From Alviniconcha marisindica (taxonomy: Eukaryota; Mollusca; Gastropoda; Provannidae): a stretch of DNA of 64,000 nt. The stretch covers positions 1,079,001 through 1,143,000 of the forward strand of contig JABMCL010002100.1 in NCBI GenBank assembly GCA_018857735.1, given 5' to 3'. Positions 47,313-58,142 of the stretch are shown here, piece by piece (position 1 is the stretch's first letter; every line of letters starts with the position of its first letter). A program made the translations under genes and the position numbers. The notes below the pieces were generated by a model. It saw only the letters and a list, made by a program, of their open reading frames with translations, was not told where the DNA came from and searched no databases.

Positions 47313-47626
47313 TTAAATCAAATTTGTACTGCCCAAGAGACCTTTACACGAGTGTCTATGTCTGGACAAATTAGTAGCATATGCAAATGATTTATTACAA
47401 GATTCACATCTGAATGGTTTGACAGACATATGCGAGTTCATGTGACCGGTAAACTGATGTTTTGATGTGAATATTCGCTGACAGTACAAACATTCAAACA
47501 ATTTCTTGGATGTGGTTGCCATAATATCCTGTGAACTCCCTGCACGTGAAGCTTTATCACGGCCTCGACGGTGTAGTAGGAGGGCATTTGATATTTTTCC
47601 AAAAACACTCCCGCCTAGATGGACTG
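47313..47626 (-). CDS. Unit 50: terminal exon, C2H2 + C2HC fingers (HQF type)
   Basis: Acceptor tttttttttctgcag; split codon G|CA (Ala); 103 codons. Fingers CLYC...GHMNSH (H-x3-H) and CESC...HRHSC, linker MSVKPFRC. Units 50, 51 and 52 share the tighter H-x3-H first finger and an (R/K)H(Q/H)F helix. Confidence 0.88.
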
Positions 47627-47771
47627 CTGCAGAAAAAAAAAAATTATGCACTTTCTGTCTGCTACACATTTCGAGACAAAAACTAAAATCAATGGGCAAC
47701 TGAGCTGATGTACATTATGTACCTCATTAAAACAAAACAAAACCAGCACTGTTTTAATGTTGTTGTTTTAC

Positions 47772-48064
47772 CTAACAGGTTTCTCTGTGGTGGATTCGGA
47801 TGTGCCTGGCAAGGCTGGTCTGGTAGGGGAAAGTCTTGAAACACTTTTTACACTTGAACGGTGCCAAGTTAAAATGGACATTGACATGTCCCACGAACTG
47901 ATGACGCTGGTGTAGCAGCTTCTTGCACACTGGACACTGAAAGGCTCTGCCCTGGCAAAAGGCGAGTGAACCTCTTCCAAGAATCTCACGAAAAGTCAAG
48001 CCCGTTATTCTACATTTGCCAGGATCGCCTTCGTAATAAGCAGCCAGGTTCAAATCCTGTCCAA
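47772..48064 (-). CDS. Unit 51: terminal exon, two fingers (HQF type)
   Basis: Acceptor ttgctttctttccag; split codon G|TT (Val); 96 codons. Fingers CPVC...GHVNVH and CKKC...HIRIHH, linker FNLAPFKC. The RHQFVGH helix matches unit 50. Only 79 nt lie between the unit 52 stop and this exon's acceptor. Confidence 0.88.
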
Positions 48065-48143
48065 CTGGAAAGAAAGCAAGAACATTGGTCTGATTACTGG
48101 TCTAGTGCATGCAAACATGACAGAATAGCTTAGAAACAGTCTC

Positions 48144-48457
48144 TTAATGGGAATTAAAAGCTGGCTTGTTGCAAGTTCTCTTGTGGCGCGATAAGCTTGT
48201 TCCATAGGCAAAAGACCTCGAGCAACGGTTACACCGATGAGGTTTGACATTGAGATGACCATTTAAATGTCCAATGAAGTGGTGTCGGATCATGATACGC
48301 TTGCCACAGTATGGACAAGAATAGCCATGGTCGTTAGAAGCTTCGCCTTGATTCAACATGTCCCGATTCCTTGTACCAGCCTGTGCCATGTTGGTGTGTT
48401 CATAATGGGAGTAACCTCTGTTCACTTCTGCATACTGCCAATAGCTTGACCGAGTTT
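48144..48457 (-). CDS. Unit 52: terminal exon, C2H2 + C2HC fingers (HQF type)
   Basis: Acceptor attttcctctcgcag; split codon G|AA (Glu); 103 codons; lead-in rich in Asn, Tyr and Gln. Fingers CPYC...GHLNGH and CNRC...HKRTC, linker LNVKPHRC. The 79-nt gap to unit 51 leaves no room for a separate 3'UTR plus acceptor tract. Confidence 0.88.
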
Positions 48458-48610
48458 CTGCGAGAGGAAAATAATTTAACAGTCAGAAACGTTCCCATCT
48501 TGCACCACCTAACAAACTGTAATTACTGTTGGAACACATTTTTTTCTTTTGTTAAACAATTGATACCATCATTTGCCCAAGTTCAACAGACAGCCACATG
48601 AAATGGCACC

Positions 48611-48933
48611 TTAAGACACAAATCTGTTGCTGTGTTTTGCACTGATGTGACCCTTCAAATGAAACCTTCTTCGGGTGGTGTAGTCACAGAATTCACACTG
48701 GAAAAAACGCCTGCCTTCACAAATAGCCTGATGCCTATACAGACAAGAGATGTGTGCAAACCCTTTGCTGCAGCGACGACATTTGTGTGGTTTGACTTTA
48801 AGGTGGTGGTGGTTTATATGCCCATCTAAAAGTGGCCACAAATTGAACTGTCGCCCACAAAAGTGACAAGTGAGGTGGGACCCCCTGTGCCGGATCTCTC
48901 CTACTTGTCCCCTGTGCCATGTATAGAGGGTAA
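48611..48933 (-). CDS. Unit 53: terminal exon, three zinc fingers
   Basis: Acceptor cttctggtttcag; split codon G|TT (Val); 106 codons; the frame is open without any ATG at the start, so it depends on splicing. Fingers CHFC...GHINHHH, CRRC...HQAIC and CEFC...HISAKH, with linkers LKVKPHKC and EGRRFFQC. Units 54 and 55 are close paralogues. Confidence 0.88.
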
Positions 48934-49103
48934 CTGAAACCAGAAGGAGCCATAATTACCAGTTCCGTTTGTCTACATCACATTTTAACATACATGTACT
49001 GATGCAGTAATCAGAAGAATTACCATGAAAGTGTACAAATAAACTTACACTGACCTGTACTACTGAAATAAAAAGCTTGTGTCAAAGCACAATTACAACC
49101 CTT

Positions 49104-49414
49104 TCACATCAACCCTACCGACACCCATCCCCACTTCAAATAGTCTATCCTCACAGCAGTGTAGTCACAAAATTCACACTGGAAAAAATATCTGCCCTCA
49201 CATATAGCCTGGTGCCTATACAGAGAAGAGGTGTGAGCAAACCCTTTGCAGCAACGACACTTGTGTGGTTTGACCTTAAGATGGAGGTTTATATGCCCGT
49301 CTAACAGTTGCCACATGTTGAAATGATGCCCACAGAAATGACATGTGAAGACAGACCCCCCCCCCCTCTGTCTGGACCTGTAGTCTCTTCCCGTGTGCCA
49401 TGTATTGTGGGTGA
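49104..49414 (-). CDS. Unit 54: eroded three-finger terminal exon
   Basis: Acceptor ccttttgttttcag; split codon G|TC (Val); 102 codons, frame intact. Against unit 53 it lacks one residue in the first linker and one in finger 2 (CRCCKGF where 53 has CRRCSKGF), so the Cys spacing is C-x-C-C. The third finger starts CEFC but loses its His pair (DYLKWGWVSVGLM to the stop). Only finger 1 looks functional, so it is probably a decaying duplicate still holding a good splice site. Confidence 0.8.
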
Positions 49415-49988
49415 CTGAAAACAAAAGGACCCAAAACTATCAGAAACTTCACTCCCCCCTGTAACAAAAGAACTTTCCGATGTGGACAGAATGAGCTTCA
49501 AAGACCAAGTTCATGGCAACTGAACTGTTTGAAAATATGACAAGCTGTACCATTACCAAACCGTGCCTAGCTATTTAAAAATTAACCTTCAAACAGGCAG
49601 GCAGATGGCTTTTTACAGTAAATGGGTGAAAATGTGTTCACAAAAAGCCCAACACAGGAGACATGTGGGCAAACCCTTTGCTACAGAACAGATTCGATTT
49701 TCTGTTGGCAATGCCTAACATGCCCCAAGGACAAGACCTGGAATCTGCATCCACAAGAGGAACAGTCACAGCCCAATGGTCTACCTAAATGCCAACTTTG
49801 TGGGTTAAAAGTAAGGCATTATGTAGTATAATGTGACCGTGAAAAGGGGACCAAACTAAGATTTGATGCAACAATGGAAACACGAATCTTGAACTGGGCA
49901 TTTGAGTTGACACCATTTATCATTAGATAGTGTTCAACTGATTCTATAAAAGAATCAATCACTAGCTCCAAAGTGTCAAGAACGAGCA
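49415..49988. other. Intergap with a fragment of a lost unit
   Basis: Minus-strand 49688-49650 encodes CSKGFAHMS, matching finger 2 of unit 53 (CSKGFAHIS), without other finger parts. On the plus strand 49791-49838 there is a CQLCGLKVRHYVV string, faintly like a piggyBac cysteine-rich start but too short to call. Confidence 0.5.
49650..49690 (-). pseudogene. Fragment of a lost unit 53/54/55-like finger
   Basis: The string gtgggcaaaccctttgctaca (plus) parallels gtgtgcaaaccctttgctgca in unit 53 and gtgagcaaaccctttgcagca in unit 54. Flanking finger parts are gone, so this looks like the last trace of an additional copy between units 54 and 55. Confidence 0.6.
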
Positions 49989-50320
49989 TCAGTATCCATA
50001 ATGAGCAAGACTATCTTTATGCCTGGCTTCAACATGGGTCTTGAGCGTGTCTTTACGTTTTGAGCTGTAGTCGCAGAATTCACACTGAAAAAACCGTCTC
50101 CCTTCACATATAGCCTGATGCCGATATAGACAAGATATGTGGGCAAAAGCTTTCAAGCAACGACGACATCTATGTGGTTTAATTTTGAGATGGTGGTGGT
50201 TTACATGTCCATCAAAGAGGTGCCAAACTGTGTACTTGCGACCACAAAACTGACACTCATAGACCGACCCTGCTTGCCGGTGGCTGCCTTTCTGTCCAAT
50301 CTGCCTTGCGCAGGGCCACA
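49989..50320 (-). CDS. Unit 55: terminal exon, three zinc fingers
   Basis: Acceptor ggtttcggtttcag; split codon G|TG (Val); 109 codons. Fingers CQFC...GHVNHHH, CRRC...HQAIC and CEFC...HVEARH, with linkers LKIKPHRC and EGRRFFQC. It is the intact sister of unit 53. Finger 2 has LKAFAH where unit 53 has SKGFAH. Confidence 0.89.
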
Positions 50321-50418
50321 CTGAAACCGAAACCAGCTTCAATTTACTCAGAATTTGAATAGTGCAGCAATTTCATGTCATGAAAACAACACGTGCAAGT
50401 TTCCATGTTGGCAATACC

Positions 50419-50708
50419 CTAGGAGAAAAGTGACCTCCGTTGCTGCTGTTTCAACAAGCAAGTGCTTTCATGTCTTCTTAACGACTGCTTGTAGGAAAAG
50501 GAGGTTTCACAGGCAGTGCAAGCAAAGGGTTTGATCTGAAGATGCTGACTGAACATGTGCCCTTCACGATCCGATTTGTTCCAAAAGTTCTTTCCACAAA
50601 ATTCACAGGGAAAACTCTTTCCTGGCAAAGAATGAAGTCCATCAGCAGGTCCGTTAATTTCAACCACAACAGGGAATCCAACTCCACTGCCTCCTTCAGC
50701 AAATGTCA
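50419..50708 (-). CDS. Unit 56: terminal exon, C2H2 + C2HC fingers (FWNK type)
   Basis: Acceptor actttcatctgcag; split codon G|TG (Val); 95 codons. Fingers CEFC...GHMFSQH and CTAC...HESTC, linker LQIKPFAC. Sister to units 48 and 49 but separated from them by the HQF and 53-55 groups. The stop is 98 nt from the unit 55 acceptor. Confidence 0.88.
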
Positions 50709-51015
50709 CTGCAGATGAAAGTTTATGGGAGGTTATGGCAGTCAACTTTTCATTGGTTCATTTCTAGATTTCTATTGACAAGAGGACCTTGGCTATGCAA
50801 ACAGGTTCCATCATGTATGCCTTTACAATGCAGGCACCTCCCTTTAACTACAAAATCAGCAGCTCTTAAACCATTTTTTTTTAAACAGAACCCTTCCCCT
50901 TTCACAGCTCACCCTTGCATTACTTGGAACATTCCCAACAAAGCTATCTGATCCAAATGCAAAGGCAACAGTGCATCCAAAAACTCAAGTCAAAAAGGGC
51001 CAACGACACTAAGTA

Positions 51016-51021
51016 TTTATT
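51016..51021 (-). terminator. Poly(A) signal AATAAA for unit 57
   Basis: AATAAA on the minus strand about 43 nt after the unit 57 stop. Confidence 0.62.
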
Positions 51022-51063
51022 TCATTCAAGCAATCAGTTAAACGCACCCACTGAACCAGTGTA

Positions 51064-51329
51064 CTAGAACACTTTAGCACGGCAGTTTATTTCATGCCTT
51101 CGCAGTGATCTCATGTATGGGAAACTCATGGAGCACACAGAACACACAAAAGGTTTACGGTGAAGATGTTGGCTGTTGACGTGACCCTCACAATCAATTC
51201 TGTTCTTGTATTGTTTGCCACACAGTTTGCAAGAAAAGGAAGATTTGAACACCAGTTGCTGATCGACACACAAGTCAGAGAACTCAACGTTAGCGAGTCC
51301 AACACCACCAGGTAGACGAGCCACAAAGA
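51064..51329 (-). CDS. Unit 57: terminal exon, C2H2 + C2HC fingers
   Basis: Acceptor atgtctttctgtgcag; split codon G|TC (Val); 87 codons. Fingers CKLC...GHVNSQH and CSVC...HEINC, linker LHRKPFVC. The second helix (SLRRHE) matches unit 56. A poly(A) signal follows closely, giving a short 3'UTR. Confidence 0.89.
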
Positions 51330-51839
51330 CTGCACAGAAAGACATTAAAACATTTCAATCCATGTCACCCGGAGTTGATTTTACTCAACACATCAATCCA
51401 TCCGTCACCATAAGTGCAAATATGTAAGTCCATCTTTTCACCATCTGACTTATGGGGCCCAAAGCTGACCAGGTTTTAAAAACCATGCAAGATCTCTCAA
51501 TCATTGTATGGAAGCTCGTCAGTCACTAATAAAGCAAGCACAATAATTCCTGATCAGGAACTCGGTAGTTTCCCCAATGTAAACTCAAGTTAGTGGTTCC
51601 ACTACCTCTTATTTTTCTCAATCATGCAGTGGAAAATGTGAAAGTATTCAGTCAACTGTTGAAGTGATAGGATCTGCATGCAGGCAGTTGTAATTAGACA
51701 TACGAAACAAGAGTGCATAATCTGTAATTGGACGTACGAAACAAGAGTGCATAAACTTGCAGCTCTGCAGTGCAGGGAGCATGAAAAATGAAACAAAAAA
51801 ACTATTTAAAAAAATAAGTCGCGACACTTTCAAAAATAC
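51330..51839. other. Intron; short duplication
   Basis: A ~30-bp direct duplication (acgaaacaagagtgcataa) near 51701-51753. No exon seen. Confidence 0.55.
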
Positions 51840-52210
51840 TCAATGAAGTCCATCTTTCCCCACAAGAGAAGGAACGTTTTCAACCAATGGAACCATGGAT
51901 TTGGCACTTTTCTTTGAAGTTAAAGTATTGCGCGCTTCGTGCAGCATCAGCATATGCCGCCTCAGAGACTGACTGTATGGAAAAGACTTGCTGCAAAATT
52001 TGCATACATATGGTCGCCGGTTAAAATGCTTGGAATTCAGATGTCCCAAATAGTCATTGCGAAACTGGAAGGATTTCTCACAGTAGGAGCAAACGTGTCG
52101 CCTTTCCATCAAATTCAGAGAGAGGTCCTTTGCGGCAGGACGAGGAATGGCAGAGCAGGGGCTTCCAGCCCATTTCGTGTTACCACTGAAAGGGTGGTAC
52201 CCCCGCAAAA
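51840..52210 (-). CDS. Unit 58: terminal exon, two C2H2 fingers and long tail
   Basis: Acceptor ttcttgtcgttccag; split codon G|TT (Val); 122 codons. Fingers CSYC...GHLNSKH and CKFC...HMLMLH, linker FNRRPYVC. A ~38-residue tail after the last finger (Lys/Ser then Val/Leu-rich) is unusual; most units stop within ten residues. Confidence 0.88.
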
Positions 52211-52449
52211 CTGGAACGACAAGAAAAAACAGCGAAAACCTTAACCAGTGAGAACAGAGAAACCATCACAATACACACATTTGGCAAAGGGCACGCCAAA
52301 AATCTTGCTCCTCATCTCTTTACAATCTTGGTTTAAAAAGAAAAATTACGAGATAACGGAGAAAATCAAAGCAAGAGAATTTGATGCTGTAAGTAACGAG
52401 AAACTGGAAAAACAGGTCATGATGAAATCTCCAGGCCAGTTGTCAGATT

Positions 52450-52805
52450 TCAAATTTTTCCCACCGCATGGGACTCAACATGGCTATTAAAGGAACGTCT
52501 ATCTGGCAAAAGTGTTCCACATACATAGCAGGCAAAGCTTGGTTGCAACAGCCGCAGCATTCGCCCACACACTTTCACATGTCGAAGCATACTGCTATAG
52601 TAAAAAAAGTGTTTTCCACATGTAGCACATTCATAGGGTTTCAGCTGCAAGTGATGTTTGTTCACATGTCCCTCACAAGTGTGTCTACATGCATACTGCT
52701 TGCCACAGTGAATGCATTCATATGACTCAAGCCCACCAACTGTCTTCTTTATGAATCCGCCAGCGCTGGGCTGTTGTACATTCCCAGCCCTCCCTCTGCC
52801 CATCA
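52450..52805 (-). CDS. Unit 59: promoter-proximal terminal exon, three fingers
   Basis: Acceptor ttttcttcttctctgcag; split codon G|TG (Val); 117 codons. Fingers CIHC...GHVNKHH, CATC...HVKVC and, after a 13-residue gap, CYVC...HVESH. It is the first terminal exon met by the polymerase, about 4.5 kb after the cassette exon, so skipping it is required for every other isoform. Confidence 0.88.
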
Positions 52806-55800
52806 CTGCAGAGAAGAAGAAAAAAGCAACAATCCAGGCTATGACAACACTGCAAAGGCTGAAGTATAAAAAAGACCAAAAAAAGAGACAGGAACGACGG
52901 TCATTACTTGAAGGACCCCACCCCCTAGCCAGGTTTAAAGTAGCCACAGAACTGCAATTTGATCAAATCAACAAGCCCATTCTAGACTTGGTCATGCCAA
53001 CTTCTTGCCACCGTCTGTAATGACAGGATAGCAGTAAATGGAAACTCTGGTACATCACTCCAAACAGACTTCCAAGCTATAAGCAAAAGAGCACCAACCT
53101 ACAGTACCCACAACATTAGGTGGTTTCAAAACAAAAGCATGCATGAAAGCACTGTGAACATTCCAATGAGGCTCAAGGCTAAGTGGACTTGACCACATGA
53201 AATACTCTGAAACCACAATAAGTAAATTTTTCTCTCTCCCCAAAGTAGAGTTGCCCCCTTGCACTCACTCAAAGCAAGCATCATAAAATTGTGTGGCCAT
53301 CAAACACTTCACATGCCTGCCACATGAGAAGTGTCTGGCAACTCGGCAGTACAGCGATGTTACTTGTCTGCTACTGCAATGTGAAACGCGACTTCCAGCC
53401 AGCACCACCATTTCAGTATTGATGAAACTGATAATTGGTCAGTTTGCTGCATTTGGCCTTTATTTACAGGTCATGGAGTCTTTGAAATGGGTAATCGTGT
53501 CAATAGCTGCACTGGGTTTGTCAGTGATTTTACACCATGAACAGTTCATTTCCACATGCAACCTTTACCCCCCCCCCCCCCCTTTTTTCCTTCTTCTTCA
53601 CAATTCGCATTTTCGTTTCTACACAAACCATGCAATATCTTCACTTGCATACATGATTGATCTTGGTCACTTGGCTCACAACTTTCACTTGTCAACGCGA
53701 CGGCTTCCAAGACAAACGGCAAATAGGACAAACGACAACAGAATTTTGCGCCATAAGAAACCGTTCACAGTCCTTGCAAATTCCACTCAGTAACTACCAA
53801 TTGAGAAGCCAAAGAACGATGACAACAGACGATGCCAGGCCGATGCAACTTTAATCCAAAGCACTAACAAACGACGTCCTTGGTGCTCCTCTGTGGCGAC
53901 ACAATTGAAGCAAAACAAACCTTTTCTTCAGGTCGCTGGAAGTGTGGTGAGGCGAGTTGAAGCGAGGCGATGAGCTGCTCTTTGCAGCCGTAGTATTTCA
54001 CTGACAACTAGACATGTCAACCTTTCCTCTCAAGACCTCTTGTGGTGCATGTGATTGTTGTTGAAAAGTGTAAGGGTCTGGGCATCAGGGGGTCCTGTTG
54101 CATTTTACCCACAGCAGGCAATCTTTCTCTCCTAAACCCCTAACCCTACAACTGTGTTTCAGGGGAGTGGGAGGGGGGAGGGGGGAGGAATGCGCGCAAT
54201 GCTTAGTTGTTTTTTATAGCCCTAACCTTTCAAAAAATTCATGCTTTGTTGTCCCTAGATCAGCACAGAATGCATAACGCTTATTTATTCCCTGGCTTTT
54301 TTCTCCTTTTATTTTTTGGACAGGACAGGGGGGGCAGAAGCAACCTACTATCTTTAAACAATGAACTTTAAATGAAATATAAATGGAGCAAAAATTTTGC
54401 CTATCAAATTTTGCCTACCAACCCTACAACATTTCCTAGTCATCTGACCTGGCGCATAACAGGGATGAAAGGAACAAACATTCAATTTGTTTTATTGTTA
54501 CTTTGACAATCCACATCTTTCTCATGGCCTTTCTGCAACTTTTTTCTTCTCCCAAAATTCTCAATAAATAATCAACAAATAAAACTGTTTCATCATTTCC
54601 TTTTCATCCCTGTTGACATATCAAAATCCTAGTTCAGGAACAACCTTGAAAGTTCACCAGAGCCAAAATCTGAAGCACACTTTCTTCTTGGAGTCAAGTT
54701 AAAATGGCCATTGGATTTCTTTTCCCTTTATTTTTCCATTTCTTCCTTTTATTTTTTTTTCCTTCTCCAAATTTAGCAAAGAACTTTCCAGGCTATTACC
54801 TGTCAGCCCAGGCCCTCTCCAACAACATTTTTTATATTGTGGTGAATGCTAATGTTGAAACAGAAATCATTCCACCTAGACCACCAGCTTCAAAGGTGAA
54901 AAAAAAAAGGTCTTTAGTTATTTTAACAAGACTTTTCAAATGCAGGTCAAGATAAGCATATGTTATGTTTTTTTCAAAGTTGTCATTACTTTTTTCCTGA
55001 AGGACTTGCATTTTTATCCCCCTCTCCCTCATAAATCAGGGTCACAGAAGCATCTTGACAGAAAGGTATTTTCAAAAACCATCAGGTGGAATGATTTCTT
55101 CTGAAGGCACTTTGTGCTGTACTTAAAAGTTTAATTTCAGTTCAAGCACCCCAAAACAAATTTGTTTAAAAGAATAAAAGTCTTTTTAAATTCATTCACT
55201 CTCAACTTTGAACACCTTTCACATTAACAACAGCACAATGTGCCTTCCCTTACAAAAATTTCATACTAAATAATCTCACAGACAAAACCACAAAATGAAA
55301 TGACCTTCATGAAGGCTGCCAACATTTTAAAAAGCAATGTCAAAAATGAGAAATTGGGTGCAACAGTACTTGCCTTCTTGGAGGTCACTGACATACATAG
55401 CATCAACTTGTTCTCATCAACATCCAGTGCCTTTACATGAGCTGTGGAAAGCAGCAGACACTTCTTTGCAATCAATTGTGCATCAACCCCACTGCTGGAA
55501 TGCAAAGGATTCCAGTGGGTCACCCCTCTTTCTCCAATCCTCCTCACTTTCTTGGTGGTACAACCAACCATTTACTATGTTGGAGAACAGCATCAATACT
55601 TTCAAATGTCATTTATTCAGCATTATTGTTTCCAATGCAGGTGGGGACCAAGTGTTCTGAGGCAGTCAACCGGCCAAAAGGAAAATTACAACCCCATGAA
55701 CTCCCTAATCCTGCCAAAGTGTATTTCCAGTCAACTCTTGGCCAAGCCAAAGCCCATGCGCAACTGAAACTGCATCATCAGCAATGCAAGGAACCACAAT

Positions 55801-57346
55801 ATAGAGACAAGTGCTCTCAATTCCACCATGTCACAGCTGGATGTTGATGACAACAAGATCACTCGGACAGATACAGCAAGTTGGTGCACTTTTTCCCCTG
55901 CATACAAATACGTACCGGGCATGGAGACTGCACTAGTCCTGCAGTTCAAGAACCCATTATATGGATGTATATTATATATAGATATATCCTCGATTTTGGC
56001 TTTGCTTTTTCAAACACCCATTCTTTACATTGTAAAATGAAGAACCTGAAGCAAAATCTAGCTCTTTTCAACTCAAGATAAAACCCAAATAATTTGCAAG
56101 ATTTTATTTTTAGCTGCACAAGTTTTCAATCGCCCCACCCTTACTCCACTTTCCTTTGCCCGAACATAGCGTCTTGTTGACCGGGCATTAAAAATCAGTT
56201 TACAGTCTGCATATCACCCAACCAAATCAAAGAAATTGCCACCAACTCCATCCAGTGCTACCAGTACCACAAAAAGGTAACTCTCGGCTCTGCAGCATTT
56301 TCCCAAATATCAGTTTCCAGCAGTACTGGGTTCTAACTATTCAATTTGGCAACAAAGTCTCACCTGCTTCAAAAAATCAATGGTGCAACTTCTTTTTTTT
56401 AACTTGTACTTCAGATTCCTTACAAAGCCAAAAAGTGGATTTACCCCCCCCCCCCCCCACTGAAATGCAACTTAAATATCACTTTACAGATAGTCTCAAT
56501 CTGTGAATGTTCAGTCTACTTCCATGGTTACAGGAAGACAAATCTGTCAGATTTTTGCCATGGTTATGTACTGATCCTGTCACTTACAATCTTGTTACAA
56601 AGGTCTTTATTTCATATTACAAGTCTTCAGGAAACCCTCGTGCCAATTTTTTCTTTGTAACATCAGAATTATCTTGCAAATCCACCATACTTGTGGGAAA
56701 ATTTCACTCCATGCAAGTTCTTTGCGTGGACTAATCATAATCTGGTATCCAATTTACAGTCTGCACATGACCCAACCAAATCAAACAAGTTGCCACCAAC
56801 TCCATCCACAGAGCTACAATTATTCAAAAATGTTCAGCAGCTCTGGAGTTATATACCCCCCCCACCCCCCCAATCATACTTTGAATACAATGAGAAAAAA
56901 GTCATCCTACTGCAGTGGCATTTAAACGAATTAAACATTTTGACATCTTTTGTTTGCAAAGCAAAATGTTTAAACAAGTTGCGAGAGAAAAAGGGGGCAA
57001 TTTAAGGTCTATTTGCAACACAATGCGTCACGTCTATGCCTCTTGATAGGTAACCATTCCAAATGAAGTTTTGGTTTTTTTTAGGGTTAGTTGCACAAGT
57101 AGCAGTGACCATTTCCTTTTTTCTTCCCAAAAGAACTTTTAAAGATGCCACTCCATTTTACAATAATTATATTTGCCATTAAAAGATAACATTTACAACT
57201 AAAGGAGTTATTAGAGAATTGGTCATCTTGAAAGTTTTAATATTGGCACGAGAACCCTTTCAACTTGTCATGTATCAATGCTAGGTGCACGACTGTCTGA
57301 TCTGTCCGAGTGATAAAAAGAAAAAAGTGAGATTAAAGACACCCAC
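52806..57346. other. 4.5 kb intron between cassette exon and array
   Basis: No exon with the shared phase was found. Contains C-runs near 53570 and 56445, a ~60-bp segment present twice (56201 and 56757), and an inverted pair of segments near 55400 and 55850. A C-x2-C...C-x2-C string on the minus strand near 53730-53790 has no fitting acceptor. An intron of this size upstream of the first choice point is a natural place for splice-regulatory elements (inference). Confidence 0.5.
56201..56818. repeat. Diverged direct repeat, ~556-bp offset
   Basis: cccaaccaaatcaaa and ttgccaccaactccatcca occur in the same order at about 56216-56252 and 56772-56808 with similar flanks. Confidence 0.7.
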
Positions 57347-57736
57347 CTGATGGGTCGGCGCCATCCTGCGATGTGCCAGGGACGGGATTGAAGAGGTCTG
57401 ACTGTGAGGTAGAGGTGCCTGGGAAACCTGGCTGTTGAGATGTAGCTGTAGCAGATGCCCCACCTGGGAAACCAGGAGGATAACCAGCACTGGTGCTGGG
57501 AAAGACTGATGTGTTTTGATGTAACATCACTGGGTAGAGACCAGAACTGTCAAGGTGTTCATCACCTGATCGACCTGCACACACAAAATGTGCCCATGTA
57601 CCACAGATGCAGAGATGACGGTCTCTCTCAGGAAATTTTTCTTCAATTGCCTTGATCCACCCAAAAGCGGTGGGGATGGGCCTTGTACTACACACTCCAT
57701 CCCTCCTTCTCCATGCACTTGATTGCAGATGAGAAT
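57347..57736 (-). CDS. Symmetric cassette exon (phase 1 in, phase 1 out)
   Basis: 390 nt (130 codons), so inclusion or skipping keeps every terminal exon in frame. Acceptor tgactaaag at 57737 follows a T7 tract; donor TCAG|GTGGGT at 57347. The first part has GWIKAIEEKFPERDRHLCICGTWAHFVC, with a C-x-C-x4-H-x2-C cluster resembling half of a PHD/RING-like site. The second part is Pro/Gly/Ser/Gln-rich (GYPPGFPGG...QQPGFPG). Whether it is constitutive or optional cannot be told from sequence. The acceptor choice rests on phase; another AG 16 nt inside gives a different frame. Confidence 0.72.
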
Positions 57737-58142
57737 CTTTAGTCATCTCAACCAAAAAAAGCACAAATATTGCACAAAAGAATGAAGCATGAATAATTTT
57801 ACAGGAAAGAAGCTTTGCAGTGCTTTCTTCAGGGTATAACCAATTTTCATGCCCAATGACAGTCCACATTTGCCACTATTAACATAAATTTTCTCACAAC
57901 AGCAAGAATGAAAAAGAGCAACAGACCACCCACTATCTGAAAAAGAAAATGAGAACACTTAGAAAACTGGGCATGGGGAGGCAAAAGAAACTCCATCATG
58001 CCCAATAATTCTTTTCTTTCAAAACACACACAAGGAAGAAGGGCAAAGGCTGCACAAACAAAATGAATTTAAAAAAAACATATATATAAAAACACACAAG
58101 TGAACAATACTGCTTGGAATAAATGTTTTCCTAAAAATTTAC

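Noticed and set aside
49622..49838. Plus-strand piggyBac-like cysteine string
   Set aside because: Only one CxxC plus a few residues match before a stop; too short to support.
53700..53810. Minus-strand C-x2-C...C-x2-C string as a 60th unit
   Set aside because: No AG gives the shared phase in that frame, and an in-frame stop lies just upstream.
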